Shown piece by piece: positions 41,079-49,374 of a stretch of DNA of 64,000 nt. Position numbers and translations under genes: made by a program. The notes under the pieces are model-generated. The model was given only the letters and a program-made list of their open reading frames with translations. It searched no databases and was not told the origin of the DNA. The stretch's first letter is position 1. The number at the start of each line of letters is the position of its first letter. Origin of the DNA: Luteipulveratus flavus (GTDB lineage Bacteria > Actinomycetota > Actinomycetes > Actinomycetales > Dermatophilaceae); NCBI RefSeq assembly GCF_029439465.1, contig NZ_JAROAV010000012.1, positions 31,161 to 95,160 of the forward strand. The letters are read 5' to 3'.

Positions 41079-41671
41079 ATGGGCGACACGACGACGAGCA
41101 CGTACACGATCGAGCCGCTGAGCACGTCCACCTGGCCGGCGTTCGCCGCGATGGTCGAGCGACACAACGGCATCTTCGGCGGCTGCTGGTGCGCCTGGTT
41201 CCACACGATGCACAGCGAGAAGACGTTCGACGCCGACGACAACCGGTCGCTGAAGTAACGCCTGGTCGAGGAGGGACGAGCGCACGCGGCGCTGGTGATG
41301 GACGGCGACCAGGCGGTCGCGTGGTGCGAGTACGGGCCGCCGGGCGAGCTGCCGAACATCGCCACCGCAAGGAGTACGAGGCGACGACGAAGCGGGAGCC
41401 GGACTACCGGGTGACGTGCATCTTCGTCGACAAGGGGTACCGCCGCCGCGGTCTCTCGCTCATCGCGCTGCGCGGCGCCGTCGACCTCATTGCTCGGAAC
41501 GGTGGTGGTCGCGTCGAGGGCTACCCGCACGAGACGCCCAGCAAGAGGGTGTCGTCGTCCTTCCTCTACAGCGGTACGCGCAGCCTGTTCGAGGAGGCCG
41601 GGTTCACGTTCGACCGGCCCAAGGGCACCAAGAACTGCGTGATGGTCCGGGACGTCGCGCCGGCCGGCTGA
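41079..41671 (+). pseudogene. GNAT acetyltransferase gene with stop codon and frameshift
   Basis: ATG 41079 opens IEPLSTSTWPAFAAMVERHN, GIFGGCWCAWFHTM ... DDNRSLK, then a TAA at 41256-41258 where relatives have Glu before RLVEEGRAHAALVMDGD. The frame fails again near 41362, where one base is missing before HRKEYEATTKREPDYRVTCI; the rest, FVDKGYRRRGLSLIALRGAV to RPKGTKNCVMVRDV, is intact in the other frame. Two independent lesions make a genuine pseudogene likely. Remaining product would be a 59-residue N-terminal piece. Confidence 0.75.
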
Positions 41672-41685
41672 GGCGCCGGCGTCCG

Positions 41686-42096
41686 TCAGGAGCGGAGCTC
41701 GACGTCGCCGAGCGCGGCGAGGCGCGCGCCGTACTCGGGCGGAAAGACGGTCGAGAGCACCTTCCCGTCGTTACGGACCACCTGAATTCCCTTGTTGTAC
41801 GAGGCGGGCAGCCGCAGATGGTCGACCTGCGACCAGGGGACGTGCTGCCACCGGCGCGGCAGATCGATGCCGATGCCGTCCGCGGTGACTCGGGCGCGGC
41901 TCATCAGGACCAGGAGGATCCAGGCCGCCGCCACGACCAGGAGAGCGACTGATCCCCAGCTGAGGTCACCCCGGCGCATCTCGACCGTCGAACCGTGCGC
42001 GACGCGCGCGACGTAGAAGAGCGAGCACGCCGCGCTGAGGTACCAGACCGTCCAGTGGCGGACGATCCGATCGGCCCGTTGCTCGTCGATCGTCAT
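41686..42096 (-). CDS. PH-like small membrane protein, paralogue D (last of tandem three)
   Basis: 136 residues. MTIDEQRADRIVRHWTVWYL leads into helices including LSAACSLFYVARVA and WGSVALLVVAAAWILLVLM, then VTADGIGIDLPRRWQHVPWS, QVDHLRLPAS and VLSTVFPPEYGARLAALGDV. Same plan as its two neighbours. Start overlaps the stop of the 42093 gene by four bases, so the trio is one transcript. Confidence 0.75.
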   Translation of the reverse strand: MTIDEQRADRIVRHWTVWYLSAACSLFYVARVAHGSTVEMRRGDLSWGSVALLVVAAAWILLVLMSRARVTADGIGIDLPRRWQHVPWSQVDHLRLPASYNKGIQVVRNDGKVLSTVFPPEYGARLAALGDVELRS

Positions 42097-42503
42097 GGGC
42101 GGACGTCGACGTTGCCGAGCGCGGCGAGGCGCTGGGCGTACCGCAACGGGAACCCGGTCGAGACGACTTTGCCGTCGGTACGGGCCACTTTGACACCCCC
42201 GTCGTACGGGCCCGGTCTCTGTATATGGGCAACCTCAGCCCAGTGGATCCGACGCCACCGCTCCGGAGGTCGAATCTCATTCGCATCCGCAGTGATTCGT
42301 GTTCTGGTCGCGGCGAAGACGGCGGTCCAGAGGACGACGAGCGCCACGTGGAACGCGAGCGACCAACCCATCCTGCGGTGGGCGATCTCAGAGGCCGCCA
42401 TCAAGGTCCACGCAACGACGAGCACGCCATTGAGCCACCGCAGCCACCGCTGTCCCGTGAGAACGTGGACGAGGACGTCCGCGTTCTGCGGATCGGTTGT
42501 CAT
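42093..42503 (-). CDS. PH-like small membrane protein, paralogue C (middle)
   Basis: 136 residues. Helices WLNGVLVVAWTLMAASEI and LAFHVALVVLWTAVFAAT, then ITADANEIRPPERWRRIHWA, EVAHIQRPGPYDGGVKV and GKVVSTGFPLRYAQRLAALG. Most similar to paralogue A at 17621 in the RWR-x-x-HWA and GFP-x-x-YA-x-x-LAALG segments. Overlaps both neighbours by four bases. Confidence 0.75.
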   Translation of the reverse strand: MTTDPQNADVLVHVLTGQRWLRWLNGVLVVAWTLMAASEIAHRRMGWSLAFHVALVVLWTAVFAATRTRITADANEIRPPERWRRIHWAEVAHIQRPGPYDGGVKVARTDGKVVSTGFPLRYAQRLAALGNVDVRP

Positions 42504-42907
42504 GGTCGTAGCTCGACGTTGCCGAGCGCGGCCAGCTGCTCCGCGTACTGGGGCGGGAACCCGACAGGGACGACCTTTCCGTTCGTACGCATGACCCGGA
42601 CGACCTTGTCAGAGGCACGCGGCTGCCGTACGTGGTCGATGTCGGCCCAGCGAAGGTGGTACCACCGGTGCAGCATTCGTATGCCGTTCTGGTCCGCGGT
42701 GACTCGATCACGAATCAGGGTCAGGACACAGACCCATATCGCGGCGGTGCCCACCCGCACGGCGAAGATCCAGTCGAGGTTGCCTTCGAGCAGGTCGGCC
42801 ACAACCGAGATACAAGAACCGACGACGGCTATCACGCCACCCACGAAGAACCAGCGCCAGCCTCGCCATCGGTACACCATCCGGCCGTCGACCTGCTGGT
42901 GCGTCAT
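42500..42907 (-). CDS. PH-like small membrane protein, paralogue B (first of three)
   Basis: 135 residues from MTHQQVDGRMVYRWRGWRWF. Helices FFVGGVIAVVGSCISVVADL and IFAVRVGTAAIWVCVLTLI, then VTADQNGIRMLHRWYHLRWA, DIDHVRQPRASDKVV and GKVVPVGFPPQYAEQLAALG. Start fixed by alignment with the other three copies; an open frame extends further upstream but is not shared. First gene of the operon; its upstream region is shared with helR and contains the rifamycin-associated element. Confidence 0.75.
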   Translation of the reverse strand: MTHQQVDGRMVYRWRGWRWFFVGGVIAVVGSCISVVADLLEGNLDWIFAVRVGTAAIWVCVLTLIRDRVTADQNGIRMLHRWYHLRWADIDHVRQPRASDKVVRVMRTNGKVVPVGFPPQYAEQLAALGNVELRP

Positions 42908-43021
42908 GAGCCGCCCCTGTACGCGCCCGGCTCCCTCGCGGTCGACGCGCCGCGGCTGTGGAGACACAGCAAAGGCAAGGAGCCCAGTGCTCCTTGCCAC
43001 TACCAATCTATAGCGCACCCG

Positions 43022-43040
43022 GGGGCTTGCGGCAAGACCC
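43022..43040 (+). promoter_or_regulatory. Rifamycin-associated element (RAE)
   Basis: GGGGCTTGCGGCAAGACCC matches the published 19-base RAE inverted repeat (GGGGCTTGCGGCAAGGCCC) at 18 of 19 positions. It lies 60 bases before the helR ATG. RAEs mediate rifamycin-induced expression of resistance genes in actinobacteria. Confidence 0.9.
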
Positions 43041-43099
43041 TGGTGGTGACGCAGAATCGCCGACCGAAGCCGTCAGCCACGGATCAGGGGGAGTTGCGT

Positions 43100-45295
43100 A
43101 TGCGCGCGCGGACATCGGCGTACGAGCAGGGTCATGACGAAGGGAAGTCGTTGAGCACCAGTGCGTTTCAGCTACCGGACCGGCTGCGGGCCAAGGCGGA
43201 CCCGAGCCTGATCGCCGCGGACGAGGAGCATCTCGCGGCGATCGGTCGCAGCCTGGCGGAGTCGGTCGCCGAGCTGGAGCGGCGGCTCGAGCAGACCCGG
43301 CGTCGGACCGGTGGCGGTGGGCAGGACGCCCTGGACCGCGACCTCGAGATCCACCGGCTGACCGCCCGGCTGCGGACGCTGCGCCGCTTCGCGTTGGACC
43401 TGTGCCTCGGCCGCATGGTCGGCGCCGGCGACGACGGCGAGGTCACCTACGTCGGCCGGCTCGGCCTCACCGACAGCGACGGTCGGCGGCTGCTGGTCGA
43501 CTGGCGCTCGCCCGCCGCCGAGCCGTTCTTCGGCGCGACGCACGGCAACCCGATGGGCCTGGTCAGCCGCCGCCGCTATCGCTGGACCCGCGGGCGCGTG
43601 AGCGACTACTGGGACGAGGTCTTCACCGCGGACGGGCTGGAGTCGAACGCGGCGCTGGACGACCAGTCGGCGTTCATCGCCAGCCTCGGCAGCAGCCGTA
43701 CCAGCCGGATGCGGGACGTCCTCGGCACGATCCAGTCCGACCAGGACGCCATCATCCGGGCGAGCTCGCGGGGTGCGCTCGTCGTGGACGGCGGCCCCGG
43801 CACCGGCAAGACGGTCGTCGCGCTGCACCGGTCGGCGTACCTGCTGTACGCGGATCCGCGCGTCGGCCACCACCGCGGCCGGGTGCTGTTCGTGGGCCCG
43901 CACCGGCAGTACCTCTCGTACGTCGCCGACGTCCTGCCGAGTCTGGGGGAGGAGGGCGTGCAGACCTGCACGCTGCGTGACCTCGTCCCCGAGGGAGCCG
44001 CCGCGACGTCGGAGCCGGACGCGGAGGTCGCCCGGCTGAAGGCGTCCGTCGCGATGGTCGACGCGATCGAGCCGGCCGTCCGCTTCTACGAGGAGCCACC
44101 GACGACCGCGACGGCGGTGTCGACGCCCTGGGCCGAGACCGTGCTGACGCCCGACGACTGGGCCGCGGCGTTCGACGCGCCGTCCGCCGGTACGCCGCAC
44201 AACGAGGCGCGCGACGAGGTCTGGGACGAGCTGGTCACGATCCTGGTCGACAAGTTCGGCAGCGACGCCTCGCCCGAGACGGTGCGCGGGTACCTGGAGC
44301 AGGACGGTGAGCTGCGCGCCGTGCTCAACCAGGCGTGGCCGCTCATCGAACCGACCGACCTGGTGGGCGACCTGTGGTCGGTGCCCGCGTACCTGCGGAG
44401 GTGCGCTCCCTGGCTCGGCCGCGACGACGTACGACGACTCCAGCGGGCGGACGCCCAGGCCTGGACGGTCTCCGACCTGCCGCTCCTGGACGCGGCGCGC
44501 CGTCGGCTCGGCGACCCGCAGGCGTCCCGGCGGCGACGCCGCGCCGAGGCGCTGGCCGCGGCCGAGCAGGCCGAGCGCGCCGAGGTCGTGGAGCACCTGA
44601 TCGCCTCCGACGACTCCGAGATGCACCTGATGTCGATGCTGCGCGGCTCGGACCTGCAAGGCGCGCTCGCAGCGGACAGCACGCTTCCCACCGCCGACCC
44701 GGACCTGCTCGCCGGCCCCTTCGTGCACGTCGTCGTGGACGAGGCGCAGGAGCTCACCGACGCGGAGTGGCAGATGGTGCTGGCCCGCTGCCCGTCGCGC
44801 AGCCTCACCGTCGTGGGTGACCGCGCGCAGGCCCGGCACAGGTTCCCCGAGTCCTGGCGGGAACGGCTCGCCCGCATCGGCCTGGACCGCATCGAGCAGA
44901 CGTCGCTGACGATCAACTACCGCACGCCCGCGGAGGTCATGGCGCAGGCGGAGCCGGTCATCCGCTCGGTGCTGCCAGACGCGAACGTGCCGACGTCCGT
45001 ACGGCGCAGCGGCCTTCCGGTGGTCCGCGCGACGACCGCCGAGCTGGCGCGTGTCGTCGACAGCTGGCTGGCCGAGAACGCCGACGGCATCGCGTGCGTC
45101 ATCGGTGACGGCACGTACGACCCGCCGTCCTCGCGAGTGAGCTCGCTGACGCCCGAGCTGGCCAAGGGGCTGGAGTTCGACCTGGTGGTCCTGCTCGACC
45201 CGGACACGTTCGGTGACGGCGTGGAGGGAGCGGTCGACCGGTACGTCGCGATGACCCGAGCCACGCAGCAGCTCGTCGTCCTGACCAGCGCGTGA
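43100..45295 (+). CDS. helR: HelR, RNA polymerase-releasing helicase-like protein (rifamycin tolerance)
   Basis: 731 residues from ATG 43100 behind GGGGGAG; a TTG at 43151 (STSAFQLPDRLRAKADP, with GAAGGGAAG upstream) fits the usual HelR N-terminus and may be the true start. Coiled N-terminal arm (EEHLAAIGRSLAESVAELER), LTDSDGRRLLVDWRSPAAEP, Walker A VVDGGPGTGKTVVALHRSAY, a Walker B-like VHVVVDEAQELTDAEWQMVL, and SF1 motif VI YVAMTRATQQLVVL. HelR displaces rifamycin-bound RNA polymerase and dislodges the drug in Streptomyces and Mycobacterium. The RAE upstream supports this assignment. Confidence 0.92.
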   Translation: MRARTSAYEQGHDEGKSLSTSAFQLPDRLRAKADPSLIAADEEHLAAIGRSLAESVAELERRLEQTRRRTGGGGQDALDRDLEIHRLTARLRTLRRFALDLCLGRMVGAGDDGEVTYVGRLGLTDSDGRRLLVDWRSPAAEPFFGATHGNPMGLVSRRRYRWTRGRVSDYWDEVFTADGLESNAALDDQSAFIASLGSSRTSRMRDVLGTIQSDQDAIIRASSRGALVVDGGPGTGKTVVALHRSAYLLYADPRVGHHRGRVLFVGPHRQYLSYVADVLPSLGEEGVQTCTLRDLVPEGAAATSEPDAEVARLKASVAMVDAIEPAVRFYEEPPTTATAVSTPWAETVLTPDDWAAAFDAPSAGTPHNEARDEVWDELVTILVDKFGSDASPETVRGYLEQDGELRAVLNQAWPLIEPTDLVGDLWSVPAYLRRCAPWLGRDDVRRLQRADAQAWTVSDLPLLDAARRRLGDPQASRRRRRAEALAAAEQAERAEVVEHLIASDDSEMHLMSMLRGSDLQGALAADSTLPTADPDLLAGPFVHVVVDEAQELTDAEWQMVLARCPSRSLTVVGDRAQARHRFPESWRERLARIGLDRIEQTSLTINYRTPAEVMAQAEPVIRSVLPDANVPTSVRRSGLPVVRATTAELARVVDSWLAENADGIACVIGDGTYDPPSSRVSSLTPELAKGLEFDLVVLLDPDTFGDGVEGAVDRYVAMTRATQQLVVLTSA

Positions 45296-45380
45296 GGCCC
45301 GTCCTGCTTCCAAAATCCTTCCAAGAACTCGGCGGGATCGTGGACCTCGTCCACGTTCGCCAGTCCTCCAGGGAGGCACC

Positions 45381-45824
45381 ATGTCCGTCAGTACGACGAC
45401 GACACGTACCACCGCATCCAACCGCGCGTCCGACCTCGTCACGGCCGTCGTCGCCGCCGTGCTCTCGCTCGGCGTCGCCTACATCCACGTCAAGGACCAG
45501 GGCGGCATCCCCGGCGACAAGGAGCCGCACTACGTCGGCATCGGCTACTGGATCCTCGAGATCGCCGGTGTCGTCGCGGCCCTCCTGCTGCTGGCCCCGG
45601 CCACCCGGCAGCGCGTCGGCAGCTGGGTCCTCGCGCTCGGCGTCGGCCTCGGCCCGCTCGTCGGCTACATCTGGTCGCGCGGCCCGGGCATGCCCGACTA
45701 CACCGACGACCGCGGCAACTGGACCGAGACGCTCGGCCTGGTCAGCCTGATCGTCGAGGGCCTGCTGATCGTGGTCGCGCTCGTCGGCGCCGCACGAGCG
45801 CGGTCCCGCAGCACGATCGTCTGA
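45381..45824 (+). CDS. Four-helix membrane protein
   Basis: 147 residues behind GGGAGG. After a Thr-rich start come LVTAVVAAVLSLGVAYIHV, IGYWILEIAGVVAALLLLA, VGSWVLALGVGLGPLVGYIW and LVSLIVEGLLIVVALVGAA. A loop SRGPGMPDYTDDRGNWTET lies before the last helix. Similar small proteins often accompany two-component systems in this group; here one follows 63 bases later. Function unknown. Confidence 0.72.
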   Translation: MSVSTTTTRTTASNRASDLVTAVVAAVLSLGVAYIHVKDQGGIPGDKEPHYVGIGYWILEIAGVVAALLLLAPATRQRVGSWVLALGVGLGPLVGYIWSRGPGMPDYTDDRGNWTETLGLVSLIVEGLLIVVALVGAARARSRSTIV

Positions 45825-45887
45825 CGCGAGCGGTCCGTGGCGCCCTCGACAGCCGGCTCCGGCGCGCGAAGTCTGCATACTGCCCGT

Positions 45888-46562
45888 ATGGACTCCGCGC
45901 GTCGGGTGCTGCTGGTCGAGGACGACTCGGACCTCGCCGGGATGCTCGCGCGGCTCCTCTCCGACGAGGGGTACGACGTCGAGCACGCCCGCGACGGTCA
46001 GCGTGGTCTGCACGTGGCGCTGACCCAGCAGTTCGACGTCATGGTCATCGACCGCGGCCTGCCCGCCATCGAGGGCCTCGACCTGCTGACCCGCCTGCGG
46101 ACCAAGGGCATCCGTACGCCGACGCTCATCCTGTCCGCACGCGGCTCCACTGCCGACCGCATCGACGGTCTGGACGCCGGCGCCGAGGACTACCTCGCCA
46201 AGCCGTTCGACGTGGGCGAGCTGCTCGCCCGGCTGCGGGCGCTCCAGCGGCGCGGGTACGAGGAGGCACAGGTTCTCCCGCTCGGCACCCGGGTGCTCGA
46301 CCTCGACAGCCGCGTCGTTCGTGAGCGCGGTGAGAGCGCGTCCTCGGGAGTTCCGTTGTCGGAGAGGGAGGCCCAGCTGCTCGAGGTGCTGGCCAGGCGT
46401 CCGAACCAGGTGTTCTCCCGGGCCGACCTCATGGTCCGCGTCTTCGAGGACGCCGGGTCCGAGGTCGTCATCGACACCTACGTCCACTACTGCCGGCGCA
46501 AGCTCGGACGCGAGGTCATCCGTACCGTCCGCGGCGTCGGGTACCAGCTCGGGTCGGCATGA
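45888..46562 (+). CDS. OmpR-type response regulator
   Basis: 224 residues from MDSARRVLLVEDDSDLAGML. Receiver acid pocket E11-D12-D13, phosphoacceptor Asp55 (VMVIDRGLP), Lys105 (YLAKPFDVG). C-terminal winged helix SEREAQLLEVLARRPNQVFS to YVHYCRRKLGREVIRTVRGV and GYQL. Start chosen at ATG 45888; CATACT at 45876-45881 may be a -10 that makes the mRNA leaderless. Cotranscribed with the kinase (ATGA overlap). Confidence 0.93.
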   Translation: MDSARRVLLVEDDSDLAGMLARLLSDEGYDVEHARDGQRGLHVALTQQFDVMVIDRGLPAIEGLDLLTRLRTKGIRTPTLILSARGSTADRIDGLDAGAEDYLAKPFDVGELLARLRALQRRGYEEAQVLPLGTRVLDLDSRVVRERGESASSGVPLSEREAQLLEVLARRPNQVFSRADLMVRVFEDAGSEVVIDTYVHYCRRKLGREVIRTVRGVGYQLGSA

Positions 46563-47815
46563 CCGGGGGCGACGCCACGTCGGAGGTCCGGGGCGGAGCA
46601 GCCCGCGGTGCCGCCGCGGACAGCGACGCCGAGCTGGTCCGGCGGACCGCCCGACGCCTCGGACTGCAGGCGACCGCGCTGGTCGCGCTCGCCGTCCTCG
46701 TGCTCGTCGGCATCGGCACCGTCCTCCTGCTGCACCAGCAGGACCAGCAGGCGCGGACCGTGCTGGCCCAGGCGACCGAGGAGGCCGACGACGTCAACGA
46801 CCCGCCGGCCGGCGTCTGGCTCGTCCTGACCGGCCCGTCCGGCACCACACAGACCGACGGGCTGCCCGAGGGCCTCCCGGACCGCGCCGCGCTGAACGAC
46901 GTCGTTCGCGGTGGCCCGGCCCGCACCATCACCGTCCACCTCGACGATGCGCCCTACCTCGTCCGCACCGCCCCTCGGGACGGCGGCGCCGTCCAGGCCG
47001 TGCTCGATCTGCGGGTGGAGCGCCGCCAGCGTGCCGACCTCCTGACCGCGATGCTGATCACCGGACTCGTCGGTCTGGCGCTCGCCGCGGTGATCGGTAC
47101 GGTGCTGGCCCACCGCGCCGTACGACCCCTGGCCGAGGCGCTGTCCCTGCAACGGAACTTCGTCGCCGACGCGAGCCATGAGCTCCGAACACCGTTGACA
47201 CTACTGAGCACTCGCGCACAGATGCTTCGACGCTCGTTGGCGCGTGAGCAGGCGGACGACCGGGCGCTCAGCGACGCGGACGGGGTGGTCGGCGACGTCG
47301 CTCGACTGACCGACGTGGTGGACGACCTCCTGCTGGCCGCGGAGCCCGCTGCTGTCACCGATCGTGGCCCGGTCGACCTCGTCGCGCTGTGCCACGAGCT
47401 GGTCTCGAGCGCCCGTGACCACGCGACCGGAGCAGCGGTCTCACTGGCGGTGCACGCGGAGGACGACCAGGTCGTCGCGCTCGGCAGTGGGCCGGCGCTG
47501 CGGCGCGCGGTGCTGGCGATCGTCGACAACGCGATCAGCCACACCCCGCGCGGCGGGTCGGTGGTGCTGCGTCTCGCGGTGGACGGATCGGACGCGGTCC
47601 TCGACATCACCGACACCGGTCCCGGCGTGCCCGCGGAGGACGCCGACCACGTGTTCGACCGCTTCCACTCCGGCGGGCACAAGGCGGACCGGCGCAGCTA
47701 CGGGCTCGGGCTCGCCCTGGCCCGCGACGTGGTGACGCGCAGCGGGGGCCGGCTCACGATCGAGTCGACCTCGTCGGCCGGGACGACGTTCCGCCTCCGC
47801 CTACCCCGCGCCTGA
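46559..47815 (+). CDS. Sensor histidine kinase
   Basis: 418 residues. Membrane helices about 38-58 and 161-183 bracket an extracytoplasmic domain of about 100 residues of no known type, then HAMP-like RAVRPLAEALSLQ, the H-box FVADASHELRTPLTLL with His207, N-box VDNAISH, and G boxes DTGPGVP and YGLGLALARDVV. Signals to the response regulator it overlaps by four bases. The stimulus is unknown. The stop is followed after 5 bases by the repeat cluster at 47821. Confidence 0.93.
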   Translation: MTGGDATSEVRGGAARGAAADSDAELVRRTARRLGLQATALVALAVLVLVGIGTVLLLHQQDQQARTVLAQATEEADDVNDPPAGVWLVLTGPSGTTQTDGLPEGLPDRAALNDVVRGGPARTITVHLDDAPYLVRTAPRDGGAVQAVLDLRVERRQRADLLTAMLITGLVGLALAAVIGTVLAHRAVRPLAEALSLQRNFVADASHELRTPLTLLSTRAQMLRRSLAREQADDRALSDADGVVGDVARLTDVVDDLLLAAEPAAVTDRGPVDLVALCHELVSSARDHATGAAVSLAVHAEDDQVVALGSGPALRRAVLAIVDNAISHTPRGGSVVLRLAVDGSDAVLDITDTGPGVPAEDADHVFDRFHSGGHKADRRSYGLGLALARDVVTRSGGRLTIESTSSAGTTFRLRLPRA

Positions 47816-47820
47816 GCCCC

Positions 47821-48018
47821 CTCGCCGGTTAAGCCGCCCTCTCGCTGGTTGAGCCGCCGGAGCGCTGGTTGAGCCGCCGGAGCGCTAGCGGAGGCGAGTC
47901 GAGACCCGCTGCCGTTCGGGGAGACTCAGGCGTACGCGCTGGGGTGGTTTCGACTCGGGTCTCGGCCAGCGCCTCGACCCGGCTCAACCGGCGGAGGCTC
48001 CGCCCGGCTCAACCGGCG
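47821..48018. repeat. Intergenic repeat cluster, complete CGCTGGTTGAGCCGG type
   Basis: Three left half copies (CGCCGGTTAAGCCG, CGCTGGTTGAGCCGCCGGAG twice), then GCGAGTCGAGACCC, a loop, and the right half GGTTTCGACTCGGGTCTCGG, CGCCTCGACCCGGCTCAACC ending in two CGGCTCAACCGGCG units. The last unit overlaps the stop codon of the broken gene at 48009. Confidence 0.85.
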
Positions 48019-48110
48019 CGGATGACCTGCGCGTACGGCAGTGGCTCGCCGTCCGCGCCGACCGTCACGTCACCGAAGGTGTCCAGCCCCAGCTCGACCT
48101 GCTCGCTCAT
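48009..48110 (-). pseudogene. Truncated luciferase-like monooxygenase gene (33 codons left)
   Basis: From ATG (complement 48108-48110) behind a perfect GGAGGA comes MSEQVELGLDTFGDVTVGAD, GEPLPYAQVIR, the N-terminus of LLM-class flavin-dependent oxidoreductases of about 350 residues. After VIR the sequence is RAG-stop, where GCCGGTTGA is part of the flanking CGGCTCAACCGGCG repeat. The rest of the gene is absent; repeats and then the kinase stop follow. The promoter and start are left intact. Confidence 0.75.
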
Positions 48111-48204
48111 CGCGTCCTCCCCGTCGGTCGGCCCACCGCATCAATGGGTGTCGAATCGCGCGTCATACCCCGCATTCCTACACCCAACGCGGAAGCAGGA
48201 CGGA

Positions 48205-48708
48205 ATGCTGAGCGCCGTGAGGATTACGCACGAGCCGCCCGACTACGACTGCCCGTTCTGCGGCCTCCAGCGCGGGGTGCACAACGAGCGCAACCAACCC
48301 GGCGACGTCGTCGCGGTGACCCAGCACGCGTTCGCGCGGGTCGCTCCGAAGTGGTGGCCGGACAACCCCGGGGCTCTGCTGGTGATCCCGCGCCGGCACA
48401 TCGAGAACATCTACGACGTCCCGCCCGAGGTGGGCCACGCCGTCTGGGACCTCACCGCGCGGATGTGCCGGGCCGTGCGCGAGGCGTACGGCTGCGACGG
48501 CACCTCCACGCGCCAGCACAACGAGCCGCACGGCAACCAAGATGTGTGGCACCTGCACGTGCACGTGTTCGCGCGGTACGAGGGCGACCGGCTGTACGAG
48601 CAGCACGCCGCCGGCCGCTTCGTCGCGCCGGACGAACGCCGTGTGTACGCCGACCGCGTCGCCGCCGTCGTCGACCTCCCTCGCACCTTCGCCCACCCCG
48701 CTGGTTGA
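48205..48708 (+). CDS. HIT-family hydrolase/nucleotidyltransferase
   Basis: 167 residues from ATG 48205 behind AGGA (GTG 48217 possible). DYDCPFCGLQRGVHN is a zinc-type CxxC, AFARVAPKWWPDNPGALLVI and PRRHIENIYDVPPEV the HIT core, and VWHLHVHVFARY the catalytic His triad. Members hydrolyse nucleotide phosphoramidates or dinucleoside polyphosphates. The last four residues and stop (HPAG, then TGA) come from the adjoining CGCTGGTTGAGCC repeat, so the C-terminus was shaped by it. Confidence 0.9.
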   Translation: MLSAVRITHEPPDYDCPFCGLQRGVHNERNQPGDVVAVTQHAFARVAPKWWPDNPGALLVIPRRHIENIYDVPPEVGHAVWDLTARMCRAVREAYGCDGTSTRQHNEPHGNQDVWHLHVHVFARYEGDRLYEQHAAGRFVAPDERRVYADRVAAVVDLPRTFAHPAG

Positions 48709-48845
48709 GCCGCCGGAGCGCCGATTCCGCTGGTTTCGACTCGGGTCTCGGCTGGCGCCTCGACCCGGCTCAACCGGCGAGGTGGTCGGCTCAACCGGCG
48801 AGAGAGAAGTTGGCTCAGTCGGCGGGAGGTCGGTTCAGCCGGCGA
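48699..48845. repeat. Intergenic repeat, CGCTGGTTGAGCCG type with shortened stem
   Basis: Begins inside the HIT stop codon (CCGCTGGTTGAGCCGCCGGA), then GGTTTCGACTCGGGTCTCGG and CGCCTCGACCCGGCTCAACC, followed by four diverging CGGCTCAACCGGCG-like units up to 48845. Confidence 0.8.
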
Positions 48846-48874
48846 GGGGGTGAGGCGGCACGTACAGTCCGCGC

Positions 48875-49303
48875 ATGGGAATTCTCCAGGGCCTCGCCGG
48901 CAACATGCAGCAGATCAACCCTCAGCAGGCACACGCCGAGTACGGCCCGTGGCTGCTGGAGGGCGAGCAGATCCAGTCCGCCTACAAGATGCTGCGCGAC
49001 GGCTTCTGCCTCACCAACCGCCGCATCATCACGCTCGACCACCAGGGCGCGACCGGCAAGAAGACCCGGGTGAAGTCGATCCCGCTGCACGCCCTGGTCG
49101 ACGTCACCGCCGAGACCGCGGGCGGCGGCATGGACGACTCCGAGATCACCATCACCTACATCTCGACCCCGCGGCTGCGGTCGCACAACGTCGGGTACGC
49201 CAGCTACACCTTCGAGTTCCCGCGCAACTTCGACATGACCGGTCTCTACCGCCACTTCATGTCGATCGCCGTCCACAACGTCGCGCAGCTCAACGAAGGC
49301 TGA
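48875..49303 (+). CDS. PH-domain protein (bPH_1 type)
   Basis: 142 residues. GLAGNMQQINPQQAHAEYGP, WLLEGEQIQSAYKMLRDGFC, LTNRRIITLDHQGATGKKTR and VKSIPLHALVDVT are the core of the bacterial Pleckstrin-like PF08000 family (YvbH-like), and FEFPRNFDMTGLYRHFMS the C-terminal helix. Soluble, cytoplasmic or membrane-peripheral. Function unclear in bacteria. Not related to the small membrane PH-like paralogues elsewhere in the window. Confidence 0.9.
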   Translation: MGILQGLAGNMQQINPQQAHAEYGPWLLEGEQIQSAYKMLRDGFCLTNRRIITLDHQGATGKKTRVKSIPLHALVDVTAETAGGGMDDSEITITYISTPRLRSHNVGYASYTFEFPRNFDMTGLYRHFMSIAVHNVAQLNEG

Positions 49304-49374
49304 GCCCCACACATGACCCTGTCCGCAGCAGATGACCCGGCACGCGCGGGGACATCTGCGCCGGAGCGGGACGT

